Shown here piece after piece: positions 19,691 through 30,116 of a stretch of DNA of 64,000 nt (the stretch's first letter is position 1; every line of letters starts with the position of its first letter). The notes beneath the pieces are model-generated. The model did no database searches, was not told the DNA's origin, and worked only from the letters and a program-made list of their open reading frames with translations. The translations under genes were made by a program, and so were the position numbers. The stretch is taken from assembly GCA_002077045.2 (NCBI GenBank), contig KZ111161.1:248001-312000 (forward strand), given 5' to 3'. The DNA comes from Rachicladosporium sp. CCFEE 5018. Its lineage: Eukaryota > Ascomycota > Dothideomycetes > Cladosporiales > Cladosporiaceae.

Positions 19691-21586
19691 CTACGGGACT
19701 ACTCTAGCTTTTCGCTCTCGCACGCTAGGATGGCCGTTGGCTATGCCATTCGCCTTCTCTTTCATCCCCTCCTTCACAGAGTCGGTAACTTCAGCTAGAT
19801 CTGCCCCTTCCACGCCCGACTTGGCCTCGACCTCGGCAGCATCGCCTTTCTTCCACAGCAATCCTTGTACCACTGCCCTCACCCTCCCAACGATCCCCGC
19901 CAATGGACTAGGTGGCACTTCCTCGGCCAATATAAAGCTCCGCGTCAGCAAATTGAACAAGCTGCCGAAGCCCAGCGCAATAACAGTGCTGGTCAGGATG
20001 ATCACATTGTATGGCATGCTGAAATCCGGCGTCGGCAAGCTCAGCAGCAAGCTCGTAGTCCTCACATAACTCCCAGCGAATTGCGCAGATGCATTGCTGG
20101 CCAAGATGCGAATAACAGCAGGCGCCACATCAAACCCCCGATTAGCATCCGGCGGGTACTCCGTATACCGCAACACAGCCTTCTCGAAATCATACGTCAG
20201 CGTGGCTGTGCTCTGCGCTGGGATCGTGAGCACCAGCTCGAGATGCGTGCCTCGCTCGCGGTCCAAAGCAGGCGTGTAGTACATTTTCTCCTGCTTCCCG
20301 TTTTCGAGACGAACGGTATGCATGTAAGGCCGCAGATACCAGGGGAGCGTTTCCATGTAGACTAGGGTCAGAGGATGGGTGTGAGGGTTGCGGAGAGTGG
20401 TGTGCATGCTGCCGCGTTCTTGGCCGTGGCCCGCGATTTGGCGGGTCGCGTACAGGGGTGGGTGCGGAAGTGGAACGGGGTCGGCAGAGGAGGGGTGAGC
20501 GGAGAGGGCGAGGTCGAAGACCGAGGTTGGGGAGAGGCGATAGTGGCGAAGCGTGTTGGAAGGAAAGGTAAGCTCGGAGGCTCCGGTGGCATTTACAGGC
20601 CTGTCGCTGGGGACCTCCAGCGTCACATCGAAAGCTTGGTCGTCTCGCTCCAGATCGCACGCTCCTTTTGCTGCGTGCCCGAAGACCTTCGACAGCGTCC
20701 ACGCCGGCTCGCCGGTCGAAGCCTTCGGAAAGCAAGTGTCATGTCCATTCCAAGGCTTGCTTTCATCGCACTCCACGTCCTCTATTCTTGCCGGCCGTGG
20801 GATAGGATCATGTCTGTCTCTCATGCTCCTCGGGACTGACAGTGCCATGGAAACGCTCTGCTGAATCTCCAGCACACACTCCTCCCCAACCTTGCCCTCG
20901 CATACAGGCCGCACATCAATAGCCATACTCTGCCACGTAGCATCGAATAGCTTGTGCCCATCTAGCAGCGTGGAGATCCCAGCTTTGCCCTTGCAAGGAA
21001 GCAGCTTGAGGAACGGCGTGAGGTTCTCCGTACAGACTACTTCGTGCGGGAGCATGCCGTGAAGCAACTGCAGTCCTCCCTTCGCGTCGCCATGATGCCC
21101 CTCTGGCTCAAACGTCCGCACCGGCCGTACAGTCTTGGTCGAGTCAATGAAGTTCAGACTCGCGCAGAAGAGGCCACTCAAGCTGTTCACGAGCTCACTC
21201 CACCGCTCCTTCGCCATAGTCTTACTTCCTTCCCCATCAACCCAAGCCCATAACTCCACTCCCGTACCTCCTTCCCTCGTCCCGTACAGAGGTCGTGCGC
21301 CCCAAGCTTCATCGTCCCATCGTCCAGTCGTGAAGCGGAGGTGTAATTCTTTCGTCCGTGTATGCTGCAGAATCTGCGCTAGAGAGCGTGGGAAGTAGCG
21401 GAAGTGCGAAGACTCGTAGGCGGAGAGGGGAGTGGTGGCTGTGAAGTTGAAGTGGGCGTGGAGGTGAGACTGGGGTAGCGGGAGGAGATGGAGGTGTTCG
21501 GTGTAAGAGTGTGGGGAGGCGGAGGCGAGGGTGAAGGTGAGGAAGGCGAGAGAGGAGGGGAGGGAGAGGAGTGCTGAGAGGTGCAT
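19691..21586 (-). CDS. GPI transamidase subunit Gpi16/PIG-T (copy 1)
   Basis: 631 residues, single exon, starting at the ATG at 21586 where a clear signal peptide begins (MHLSALLSLPSSLAFLTFTL). It is an ER-membrane subunit of the complex that attaches GPI anchors to proteins. Family blocks are visible: the TEHLHLLPLP and FPRSLAQIL region near the N-terminus, the GRWDDEAWG segment, and LNFIDSTKT. Conserved cysteines are present, including one in PHEVVCTENLTPF. The large luminal domain ends in one transmembrane helix (~565-590, NVIILTSTVIALGFGSLFN) and a short, variable cytosolic tail. Length fits the family. It shares a 294-bp divergent promoter with LUC7. Confidence 0.95.
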   Translation of the reverse strand: MHLSALLSLPSSLAFLTFTLASASPHSYTEHLHLLPLPQSHLHAHFNFTATTPLSAYESSHFRYFPRSLAQILQHTRTKELHLRFTTGRWDDEAWGARPLYGTREGGTGVELWAWVDGEGSKTMAKERWSELVNSLSGLFCASLNFIDSTKTVRPVRTFEPEGHHGDAKGGLQLLHGMLPHEVVCTENLTPFLKLLPCKGKAGISTLLDGHKLFDATWQSMAIDVRPVCEGKVGEECVLEIQQSVSMALSVPRSMRDRHDPIPRPARIEDVECDESKPWNGHDTCFPKASTGEPAWTLSKVFGHAAKGACDLERDDQAFDVTLEVPSDRPVNATGASELTFPSNTLRHYRLSPTSVFDLALSAHPSSADPVPLPHPPLYATRQIAGHGQERGSMHTTLRNPHTHPLTLVYMETLPWYLRPYMHTVRLENGKQEKMYYTPALDRERGTHLELVLTIPAQSTATLTYDFEKAVLRYTEYPPDANRGFDVAPAVIRILASNASAQFAGSYVRTTSLLLSLPTPDFSMPYNVIILTSTVIALGFGSLFNLLTRSFILAEEVPPSPLAGIVGRVRAVVQGLLWKKGDAAEVEAKSGVEGADLAEVTDSVKEGMKEKANGIANGHPSVRERKARVVP

Positions 21587-21880
21587 TGTGCGCACACCTG
21601 CATAGAGTGGAAGATGTGGAGGGGAGGGATGGTGGTCGGAGAGTTTGACATGTGAAGATGCCAAGGCATATCTTTTGTAGCTCTTCCTCTGCTTGACAAC
21701 ATCTACATACATCTCTGTCGCATAGCTTACGGAGCGACAAGTAATCAGACTTGAAGCTTCGTATCATCGCCTCCGCCTCACTCTCCTCGAATCCCACCGC
21801 TCCGCCCTTGAGGCACCCTACCCTCCCCTCGTCCACCACCTCCACCACGCCGGTGCCCTCCCCCAACTCCCACCCCAACT
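21587..21880. promoter_or_regulatory. bidirectional promoter GPI16/LUC7 (copy 1)
   Basis: 294 bp between two divergent start codons, so it must hold both promoters. It is pyrimidine-rich on the LUC7 side just before the ATG. The equivalent in copy 2 is 53526-53816 (291 bp). Confidence 0.5.
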
Positions 21881-22777
21881 ATGGCCGCCGAACAGCGCAA
21901 ACTACTCGAGCAGCTCATGGGCGACAACCTCATGTCCCTAGGCACAACCAAACCCTCAACCCTCAGCATCACAGATCCCAAAGTCTGCCGCTCCTACCTA
22001 GCCGGCTCCTGCCCCCACGAGCTCTTTACAAACACAAAGCAAGACCTCGGCACGTGTCCGAAATCGCATCCCCCGAATCTCAAGGACGAGTACAACAGCG
22101 CGTCAGACGATAAGAAACGGGAGTGGGGCTTCGAGTTCGATTACTGGCGGGACATCGGGAAGTACGTGGGCGAATGCGATAGAAGGATTGATCAGGCTCA
22201 ACGGAGGCTAGAGAAGACTGCAGATGAGATACGGCAGACGAACGAGCTGCTCAAAGCTATCAATAATGCTACCATGACGATCGAGGCAGGGCTGGTGGAA
22301 ATCGAGGTCTTAGCGCAAGAAGGTGCCGTGAATCAGGCTGTGCAGCAATTCCACAACCTGCGCCAGGCGAAAATCCAGAAGGATGATCGGGAGCGGGAGT
22401 TGAAGGCGCTGAGCGATACTAGTGGGCCTAGTGGGCACCAGAAATTGCAAGTCTGCGATGTATGCGGTGCGTATTTGTCGAGGTTGGATAATGATCGACG
22501 GCTGGCGGATCACTTTTTCGGGAAGATGCATTTGGGGTATGCGCAGATGCGGAAGGAGAGTGAGAGGTTGGGACGGGAGTTGAAGGGACGGCAGCCGCCT
22601 ATGCGGAATGAGGGCGAGGAAGATGGGGGACGGGGAGGGTACGGAGATGGAGGGTATGGGAATGGAGGGTATGGTGGTGGAGGCGGGTATGGAGGTGGTG
22701 GGTATGGGAGAGGTGGAGGCGGTGGCTTCAACAGGAGGGGTGGTGGGAGGGGCGGTTTTGGAGGGCAGAGGTGGTGA
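21881..22777 (+). CDS. U1 snRNP protein Luc7 (copy 1)
   Basis: 298 residues, single exon. Luc7 stabilises U1 snRNA pairing with 5' splice sites. Residues ~5-240 are the LUC7 domain. The first zinc finger is the CCCH type at ~33-60 (CRSYLAGSC, CPKSH). A coiled segment follows (DRRIDQAQRRLEKTADEI). The second finger is C2H2 at ~190-215 (CDVCGAYLSRLDNDRRLADH, FFGKMH). The C-terminal ~50 residues are Gly/Tyr repeats (GGYGNGGYGGGGGYGGGGYG) with RGG elements, typical of RNA-binding tails. Copy 2 has the same length with few changes. Confidence 0.96.
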   Translation: MAAEQRKLLEQLMGDNLMSLGTTKPSTLSITDPKVCRSYLAGSCPHELFTNTKQDLGTCPKSHPPNLKDEYNSASDDKKREWGFEFDYWRDIGKYVGECDRRIDQAQRRLEKTADEIRQTNELLKAINNATMTIEAGLVEIEVLAQEGAVNQAVQQFHNLRQAKIQKDDRERELKALSDTSGPSGHQKLQVCDVCGAYLSRLDNDRRLADHFFGKMHLGYAQMRKESERLGRELKGRQPPMRNEGEEDGGRGGYGDGGYGNGGYGGGGGYGGGGYGRGGGGGFNRRGGGRGGFGGQRW

Positions 22778-23363
22778 GTAGGGCACGATGTCTTTGAGCA
22801 CGAAGCCAAGTTTCGATCCACAGGGCCATGCGTTGGACTTGCAGTGGTGCGGGAGGTCGAGCCGCCGAACACCAGTCCTCGCTGTCACCACACGGCCGAG
22901 GATTCCAGAGCCGTCGGGCTTGCGCGAGCTACCACAGTCTAAGACTGGCAGGGGCATGTCGCGAAAGCAAACTGCCCGCTTGCCGTCCAGCGAAACAAGG
23001 CGCCAAGCAGCGGGTTGCTGAGAGTGTGTCCGTTGAGCAGTCAGGACACGCTTGAAGTACCGCTCAAGGCTTCCGCACGGCGAAAGACACCTTTGGTCTT
23101 GCAGACTGGCGGTCACGTCCGCGAACAGTCAGGACATGTAGGATAAGAAGAGAAGCGATAGAAGAGAACGATGTACACTATAACAACCTCAATAGCGCAA
23201 CAGCACTACGCCCTTGCGAAGCGCCTTGCGCAGCAAAGCCCCTGGAATCCGTTATGCAACTCCACGTACTGCCCATACCACTCCCACTCTCCTCCTGCAC
23301 ATTCAACGCCACGTACCCAAATTCCTAACAGCCCATCCCAATCATTCATCTCTCCTCTCCATC
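22778..23363. other. convergent spacer LUC7/BYE1 (copy 1)
   Basis: 586 bp with no recognisable similarity to the 607-bp spacer in the same place in copy 2. It contains a repeated CAGTCAGGACA motif near 23038 and 23126. No gene is seen. Confidence 0.45.
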
Positions 23364-25942
23364 CTAGCGTCCCACATGATCCCCAGCCATAAGCCTCTCC
23401 ATCAAAATACTCAAATCCTCCCGACTCCCCGGGGTATTGTCCAAGATGCGTCGCAAATTCATCAGTTTCTCCTCCTGGATCCCCGGATCCGCAGCCAGAA
23501 TCGCCTGCGCCGAGGTGCAGCCGTAGTATTCGCCGAGGATGCGCTGGGCTGGGGATGGGTTGCTAGGCGAGCCGGGAAACGCGGTGGGGTGGGATGGGGG
23601 AGCTTGTTGGGTGTAGGGGTTTGGCGGTAGTGTGGAAGCTGGGGTGGGGAATTGAGGGGATGTTTGGGCGAGGGGGCTGGCGTGGGGTCCGGAGCGGAGA
23701 TGGTCTGGCAAGCTGTGCTGGATGGGAGTGGCGCCGTTGCTGTTGCCGTTACTCTGTTGAGTTGGGAGAGTAGGCGGTGGCTGGCGGGCGACGACGAAGG
23801 TCGCAAGTAGGATTCGCTGCTCGGTGGGTTGCTTGAGCGAGCAGTATTCCAGCATGTCCAGATGATCTGGCACCTTTGCGCCAGGCTCCAGGGGGATGAG
23901 ATACAGATCCTTGACGAGCTGTGGCTTGTCTCTGTTCACAACAGCATACTTCTGTCTCGAGGCGAAGTACTCAAACACCGCATTGAACCCCGAAGCGTCA
24001 TTATAAGGCGTCAACGCAAGAATCGAAACATCACTCGTATTACTCCACTGCAATCCACACAGATACTCCTCGGCCTTCGGCACACCCAATCTGCCATCAA
24101 TACTGAGTTTTGACGGCAAGAGATCGTTCCACGAAATGGTCGAAGATATGTCGCGTCCAGCCACATACCTCGCATTGACCATCGGCTCGCTCTCGCCCTG
24201 CGAGATCTTGCCCTGCCAGACAACGGCATCTGGACCTGAGGGCGCAGCGGGTGCATACTCCTCGTCGTCGTCAGCGAGCATGCGATCGACGTCGGCGTCT
24301 TCTTTGGCGCCTTCACCGTTGTTCTGCACGGAGCTGCGGCGGCGAGGGGGCATTTGCAGAGGCCTTGGTCCGGCCGTGGACTGGGTTGGTGATTGGGCAG
24401 TGGTCTTGTTCCAGATAGCGTTCACGTCGAAATTCTGCTGACTCGACTCGCGGCGATGGGGAGGTGCGACTCGGGGGCGGCTCGTGTTTGCTGTTGGCGC
24501 TTCGTCAAAGCTGCTCTGATTGATTGGTGAAGTCGCGGTATTGGTAGGGTCGCTGTCTGCGATCTCTGCATTGTCGGAGATGCTGTGGCGGACCGGTCGT
24601 GATACTGGCATCGACGAAGAAGTAGCGTTCTCATCCTCGACCATCTCGTCGCCTTTGTGAGTGCGGCGATACCTTGGCCCAACTTCCTTTTGATCGATGG
24701 TCATCTGGCGATCTGCCTCAGCTTTCATCTCAGCTCGCTGCTTCTGCTGCTCTTCACTGGCAGCTTCGTCAGGGGTCATCATTGCCAGCTCGTCAGCGGT
24801 CAGTGAGCCAGCGACTAGTTCTTCGAGCAGTGTCTTATTGCGCTTGATGTTGGCGTTCAGCATGCGGAATTGCTGCGCGTAGATCTTGTTTTGTGGGCCG
24901 TCGTAGTGCATCGTCAACGCGTACTCGATGCGTGAGGCGTGGTGATCGCCTAGACTCGTCGGCGTCTGGCCATCAGGAATGTGGAAACCAGACTGCTGTA
25001 CGTGCTCGTTGACTCCTTCCGCGATGACCTTGCTCAGTGCCTGTGCAATCTTCTTGCGATCAGCTGGCAGCTTGTCGATGGGAATGAGCGCGGTAGCCGG
25101 ATCTTCGGAGCCCTTCTTCTGCGGTACGATCGATGACTTGCGACGCTTGTCTTGCCTCTTCGGCACGTCAGCAGGAGTGCCAGGCTGGCTAATCGCAACA
25201 TCCGACTCGCGCTTGCGTTTGTTGCCCGCCTCGATGGGCGTCTCCAGCGCTGCCTCACTCTCATCAACAGGCGTCGCTTCCTCCTTCACACCCTGAGTCT
25301 CTTCGTCACCGTTGGTCGCAACACTCGGAGTCATCTCCTTCTTCAGCCACCCGCCCTTGCTCTCCTTCTTCGACTTCCGACTCTTGCTCATCTTCTTCTC
25401 CGCAAGGTATATCCTCGTCCTCGTCTCCCAGATCTGCTCTCCTCTCGCCAACGCATCGACAGTCTCAACATGATCTGCCGGGTTGCACTGCTCACATAGA
25501 TAGTTCTCGGGCACTTCATCATCGTTGTCCGACATCCCCATGCACACATTGTGCTGCCATACTGAGCACGCGTCGCAGCCAATAAATGCTCGCTTGTCCT
25601 CGCCATCGTCATTGCCGCAGATACAGCGGATCCTCTCTTCATCTTCATCTGCTTCGGAGACTGCTTGCGATGCTGTCGCCTTCCCTTTCTTGCCCTTGCC
25701 CTTGGCTGCCTTGCCTTTCTTGGGCGCTGGCGCTGGCGAGGAGGAGGCTTTGGTATGCTGGCCTTTGGTTGCGCGGCCGGAGCGCCGTATCGATTCGTCT
25801 GCGACTGTACGTTAGCAAGTGTCTACTGCATTCGTCGTGTGTCACGCATCCCAGTGCCTATTACGCCGCCTCTGTTGCAGGGGACGCGTTTGGACGACCT
25901 GAGATCGCTACGCCTGGGCGACTGGAGTCGCTTACCTGCCAT
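23364..25942 (-). CDS. Bye1-type transcription factor, PHD-TFIIS-SPOC (copy 1)
   Basis: 815 residues. Exon 1 is only 7 nt (25936-25942, ATGGCAG). The intron is 25805-25935 (131 bp, GTAAGC, branch GCTAAC, acceptor ACAG), and exon 2 is 23364-25804. The PHD finger is at 62-110 with C63, C65, C79, C82, H87, C90, C106 and C109, and should read histone H3K4 methylation. A TFIIS central-like domain follows at ~245-380 and a SPOC domain at ~530-690. This order defines Bye1, which binds RNA polymerase II during elongation. A second in-frame acceptor lies 6 nt downstream of the first (TCGCAG), so an isoform two residues shorter is possible. Copy 2 has only the downstream acceptor. Confidence 0.9.
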
Positions 25943-26320
25943 GTTGGCGATATCGCCGGGTTCAGTACGCGTGAGATGACAAATGCGTGGCAGTGATGGC
26001 TGTGGTAGTCGATGGTACACGCGCGTTTGCAAGCACTTCACGAGACTAAACTATGGCTGCCTCCCTCGCTGATCCTCCTAAAGAACAACAATGAAACGAC
26101 CGCCGGATCAGACTCTCCGGGCAGTGCAACTGCAGTGCAAGACTCGAACTTCAGGCTGCCGATCGGCGCAAGAATCTCCCCTTGCTTGCTTGTGTGCTTT
26201 CGGCGGTAGCGCTACCGGCTGCGTCCCCGTCGTATCGGTCGTTGCGCTTTGCAGTCTTTGACGACTTTGCGCCACTGCGTAATGGACGTGCCGTTGATGC
26301 GCTTCGCTGTCGTGAATGGC

Positions 26321-26326
26321 CACGTG
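26321..26326. promoter_or_regulatory. CACGTG E-box
   Basis: CACGTG followed by AC, conserved in position and flanks in copy 2 at 58277-58282. Such sites bind bHLH factors of the Cbf1/Pho4 type in fungi. The binding factor is not known. Confidence 0.4.
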
Positions 26327-26541
26327 ACGCCCACGGCCCGATCGAGTTCTGTGCTAGAGCGCGACTTGATTCTTTCTTCTGTGTTCGTAGATCGCGTGAG
26401 TGCGACCAATGTCAGTGATGTAGTGCAAATCGCGTTCGCGCGATGTTGGTGTAGGAAGAGAGGTTGTTGTCGCATGGGAACGGCATGAAGTGGAGAAGTT
26501 GCACTTGCGACAAGGTTCCACCATGACTAAGCGTTTCGAGT

Positions 26542-26547
26542 CACGTG
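26542..26547. promoter_or_regulatory. CACGTG E-box, proximal
   Basis: GTCACGTG about 66 bp before the ATG of the ZNF830-like gene. It is conserved in copy 2 at 58498-58503 although the sequence right after it differs. Confidence 0.4.
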
Positions 26548-26612
26548 CCTTGCTTCAACATACGAACATCTTTCCAGGATTACCAACTTCCTTAAAGGCA
26601 GAGTGAAGCAGT

Positions 26613-27485
26613 ATGGCAGCAACAGAAGACGCCCGCGCCCTCCTCTCCGCGGCGCGGAAAGAGCGACGCATCACACACCCTCACGCATCCTATACGAGCT
26701 CCGGAAACCTACTCTGCAACCTGTGTGAAGTCCCAGTGAAGAGTGAAGCAGCTTGGAGCGGTCATCTGCATTCCACTGGGCACACATTGCGTCTTAGCAG
26801 GGCGCAGGATGCTGCGAAGCGGACTACAGAAGTCGAGACTGGCAATGCACGAAAGCGAAAGGCTGAGAGTCCCGCGATCGAGGACGAGGCAGATGAAGGG
26901 AGCAAGCGCGTACGATTCGAGGACGATGCAGTAGTAGACGCAGCTCCACTGGAATCAAATGGTCCAGAGAATCCTGTGGAGATTATCAACGCTCCCATCG
27001 CTCCCGAAGTCCCAGCAGAATCCAACCCGGCCGACGAAGCCGAGCTACAAGCTCTCAACGCAGAGCTCTCAGCCCTCGATCAGGCCTCCCGCTACTCAGC
27101 AGCTACAATCTCCGCCCCCGCCCTCTCAGCCGACGAACTCGCCGCTCAAGCACGGGAAGAAATCTCTGCGCAGCGAGGGAAGCGAGATGTCGAGATTGCG
27201 GATGAGAGGGAGGAAGCGGAGGGGAGACTGCAGGAGGAGTTTGCGGAGATGGAGGAGCTTGAGGGACGGGTGAGGAAGCTGAGGGAAAGGAGAGAGGGTT
27301 TGAGGAAGGGGGTGACGGAAGGTGAGGAGGCTGGGGTGGAGCAAGCGCGGCTCGGACAGAGGGTGGAGGAGCCTGGAGGTCAGGTGGGGAGAGTGTCAGA
27401 GACTGCAGTTGACCAGGATGATGATGATGATGATGATGATGACGACGAGGAAGACGATGACGGGTGGGCATTCGGTGCGAGATAG
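26613..27485 (+). CDS. ZNF830/CCDC16-like matrin-type zinc finger protein (copy 1)
   Basis: 290 residues, single exon. A U1/matrin-type C2H2 finger is near the N-terminus: C35-x2-C38-x12-H51-x5-H57, preceded by SYTSSGNLLC. The middle is charged with a KRKAESP nuclear-signal-like stretch. A long coiled coil (~170-240, KRDVEIADEREEAEGRLQEE) precedes an acidic tail with a run of about 13 Asp/Glu and the end DDGWAFGAR. This layout is that of ZNF830/CCDC16 proteins, which are associated with the spliceosome and DNA damage response in animals. The Asp run is encoded by a GAT repeat (~27417-27441) and is shorter in copy 2. Confidence 0.82.
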   Translation: MAATEDARALLSAARKERRITHPHASYTSSGNLLCNLCEVPVKSEAAWSGHLHSTGHTLRLSRAQDAAKRTTEVETGNARKRKAESPAIEDEADEGSKRVRFEDDAVVDAAPLESNGPENPVEIINAPIAPEVPAESNPADEAELQALNAELSALDQASRYSAATISAPALSADELAAQAREEISAQRGKRDVEIADEREEAEGRLQEEFAEMEELEGRVRKLRERREGLRKGVTEGEEAGVEQARLGQRVEEPGGQVGRVSETAVDQDDDDDDDDDDEEDDDGWAFGAR

Positions 27486-27750
27486 TGGTGCCAGCGAATT
27501 GAACGACCGCACGAAAACTTCACGCAGTTACACGTACTGTGACTTGGAAATCAAGTCCGCGATTCCGTCAAACGAATGTCGTAAAAATGCGATTCGGCGA
27601 ACGACGAATGTCAACTCACAATACTTCTCCGGCCACATCCCATACCCCTCCGCGGCCCTGACACCTGCTGCCGCTGCTCAGGGGTCGGATGCTCAACCTC
27701 CTGTTTCTCAAGATCTCCAGGATCACATTGCCACCATCATCACTCTGCAC

Positions 27751-28481
27751 TTAGCTACAAGTAGGCTTGAACACCCCGAGATCGACTAGCCACGCACCTA
27801 TCTCCGAGTCAGCAGCCAGCCCAATCCCTCGAAATTGACTCTCGCAAGAGCAACTCACCAGAGTTGAACTCCGAATACACCTCGCTGATCAGCCACTTCG
27901 GGTCTGGGTTCTTCGTCCCGTTCTTCGTGACGCCAATCACTAAGATCCCAGTCACTTGCTGTGGCGTGAGAGCTGAGCGCCATCGAACTGTGACCTGGTC
28001 GCAGAAAGTCAGCATTGTCGTACGTAGGAGAACGAAGCTATGGAGAGAGTCGCGGAAAACGTACGTGGTCGCAAGCCAGCCACTGGTTCAAGATCTGGAA
28101 CGGGATGGCTGGTTGCGAGGCCTGGGCGGCTTCGAATGAAGAGCGGGATGTGAAGGTCGCGGTGCCGAGCTAGGTAATCATCAGCTTCCTCCACGTCCCG
28201 TGACTGTCAATACTCCAATGACTCACAGCCACTGGGCCAGAGCACCCCGAGTTGATCAGCTCAATGACGCTGTCTGAGTAGTCCGTGAAGCCGGTCGCCA
28301 GGACTTTGTCGGCGAGAGCTTTGGAGAAGCTCGTGATCAGGGTTGCGAAGTTGTTGGCTACTGAGGTGGCTTCGGAGTCGGAGAGGCAGGTCGAGAGGGT
28401 GCGGGACTCGAGGGCCGAGTTGGGATAGGCAGAAGCTGTGAGGGCGAGAAGGGAAGTGAGGGCTGGCCGGAAGAAACGCAT
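27751..28481 (-). CDS. secreted NTF2-like domain protein, 180 aa, four exons (copy 1)
   Basis: Exons are 28227-28481, 28065-28169, 27859-27994 and 27751-27797. Intron borders are GTGAGT/TAG, GTACGT/CAG and GTGAGT/TAG. The spliced frame is open and ends FKPTCS-stop. Residues 1-19 are a signal peptide. The body resembles the NTF2-like secreted proteins of ascomycetes: CLSDSEATSVANNFATLI, FTDYSDSVIELINSGC, PIPFQ-type ILNQWLACDHVTVRW and WLISEVYSEFNSG. Four cysteines probably form two disulfides. Function is unknown; the fold suggests ligand binding. Copy 2 has the same four exons with identical lengths, which strongly supports the model. Confidence 0.85.
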
Positions 28482-29774
28482 GATAGCAGTTTCGGATCAG
28501 GTCTGGTGTGAGCGAATGGCTCGAAGGGTAGATAGAAGGACAGAAGAAGCAAAAGTGATAAGAACTGCTGATAGCGAAGGTCTCGCCGAAATGCTGCTGG
28601 GGAAGATGGACAACAAAGTAAGAGCCTTCGTCACCTCTTATCACTACTTCCCTCTGCCCCTCAAGTCCACTCCAAGACTTGTCTTCCGATTCACAAGCCT
28701 CAGCTCCTCTCACCGCCTAGCCTAGACGTCAGAACAGGCGCCGAACCGTCCAAGGGCTGTCAAGCTCGAGATCTCCATAAGCCGGGCGTCCGCATGGCAT
28801 GTGCATTGGCGAGATTAGTGCGACGAGAATGCAAGAGCACTACTTACGCATATGGACAATGTACGCAGTGTAGCGGAGCATTGTGAGGTATTGCGGAAGT
28901 CGTACTCCTTGAGCTGCGTGAAGTCGGCTGATGCCGTGCTTGCGTGCATGCAGCATAAGATACCGATCGTTTGGCTGGACAGGTCTATACATATACGGAT
29001 AAGCTGGGAGATGTGTTGCAGACTTTCCGATGTCGTTGGGACCGACGTGCTTTTCGCAGGTAAGTCAATAATATGCAGGCGCGGCTGACGAGCCTGGACC
29101 TGCTCGGTCGAAATTGAAGGCTCGACCAAGCTGCGGTGCGCTATGTTGCATCCCACTTGTACATGAAATTCAATAGCACAACATCATCTGTAGTCCATAA
29201 GTCCATGTCGTGTTGATCCGGTGCGGTATGCGCACCGATTTGAGATTCAGAGCAGGAACCGTACTGAAATTCGGCGGTGCTATCTAAGTGTATCGAAGAA
29301 ATGCACTTGTACATCGGGATGATGAGATGGATTTCAGAGCTCCTGGTCCTCAACTGGGATGATGCATCCTTCAGCAGTTGCGACCGCTGACCTTGTTACA
29401 TCAGTCGTACCGTCAGCTTGCATCGGGGAGATGGCGGCTACCGTGCAATCAGTGATAATACTCATGTGAGGCGCTATTCGGCCTCAAGTCAGGCGGCTAG
29501 CCGTGCATCTGGCATTAATTTACAAGAGATGTACTTCAGCTCACCAACAGCGTTGACAAGTCCAAGGTCGCCCGTTACACGACAGGATGCCCGTACGTGT
29601 AGTGCGTTGCGTTCTCGTAGCACGGGCGCGTGAGCATCGCGTAGACCTTTATCTGCTCCGACATCTAGATGATGGGATCGACCATGATCAGACGACTGGA
29701 AAGCGATCGATCACGCGTAGAGCCAGTACATAACCTATACCTGCGGGGGTGAAACATGTCGTCCAACGCGTATG
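28482..29774. other. long spacer with a conserved block (copy 1)
   Basis: 1.29 kb between the NTF2-like and coiled-coil genes. Most of it is diverged from copy 2 except the 94-bp block at 28793-28886, part of the NTF2-like 5' flank, and the last ~150 bp. Short open frames are not conserved, and no gene is called. Confidence 0.5.
28793..28886. other. 94-bp conserved non-coding block (copy 1)
   Basis: Matches 60728-60821 with one mismatch, whereas sequence immediately to its right is unrelated between copies. On the minus strand it contains GTAAGT and CACTAATC, like a donor and a branch site, so it could be a 5' UTR intron of the NTF2-like gene about 300-400 bp away. It could also be a small RNA. 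Confidence 0.55.
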
Positions 29775-30116
29775 ATGTCCAGCGAGATGCAGTCAGAAGA
29801 TCCGCAAACTACCAGTCAGGACATGGACATGTCATCCCCATCACTCATTCCCAAACCCCTGTTCAGCGACAGGCCTGCACCGGAGGCCGAGGAACCAGAA
29901 GACGAAAAGGAGCCAGAGCCTCCCCGTGCGAAAGGCCCCAAGGAGACAGCCGATGAGAGGAACAAGCGCGATCTTGCCGTGCTGAAAACCATGCTCGCGT
30001 CTCGTGAGACGGCTATAGTGGAACGGCGGCATGAGATCCAAACTCTTGAGCGGCTTCAACGCATCGTGCAGTTGCACATAGACGCCGCTCTAGAGTGGGT
30101 CTTACACGAGAGGTAA
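29775..30116 (+). CDS. small coiled-coil protein, 113 aa (copy 1)
   Basis: The start at 29775 is the ATG shared with copy 2; another in-frame ATG lies one codon upstream. The N-terminal half is acidic and Pro-rich. The C-terminal half is a predicted helix (RNKRDLAVLKTMLASRETA and IQTLERLQRIVQLHID). The family is not recognised. Conservation of the frame with mainly conservative changes between copies is the main evidence. A GTAAGA right at the stop could be a splice donor, so the true C-terminus may differ. In copy 2 the frame ends five codons earlier. Confidence 0.55.
   Translation: MSSEMQSEDPQTTSQDMDMSSPSLIPKPLFSDRPAPEAEEPEDEKEPEPPRAKGPKETADERNKRDLAVLKTMLASRETAIVERRHEIQTLERLQRIVQLHIDAALEWVLHER

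Larger units (their letters stand above)
25943..26612. other. divergent promoter BYE1 / ZNF830-like (copy 1)
   Basis: 670 bp. A long block (~26130-26545) is highly conserved with copy 2 and includes two CACGTG sites. Both strands are open over part of it, but no family is recognised and the block is best read as regulatory or untranslated sequence. Confidence 0.5.

Noticed and set aside
26130..26180. Possible tRNA (GTTCGAGTC on the minus strand, conserved in copy 2)
   Set aside because: The T-stem pairs at only three positions and no acceptor stem, D-arm or anticodon arm can be fitted upstream.
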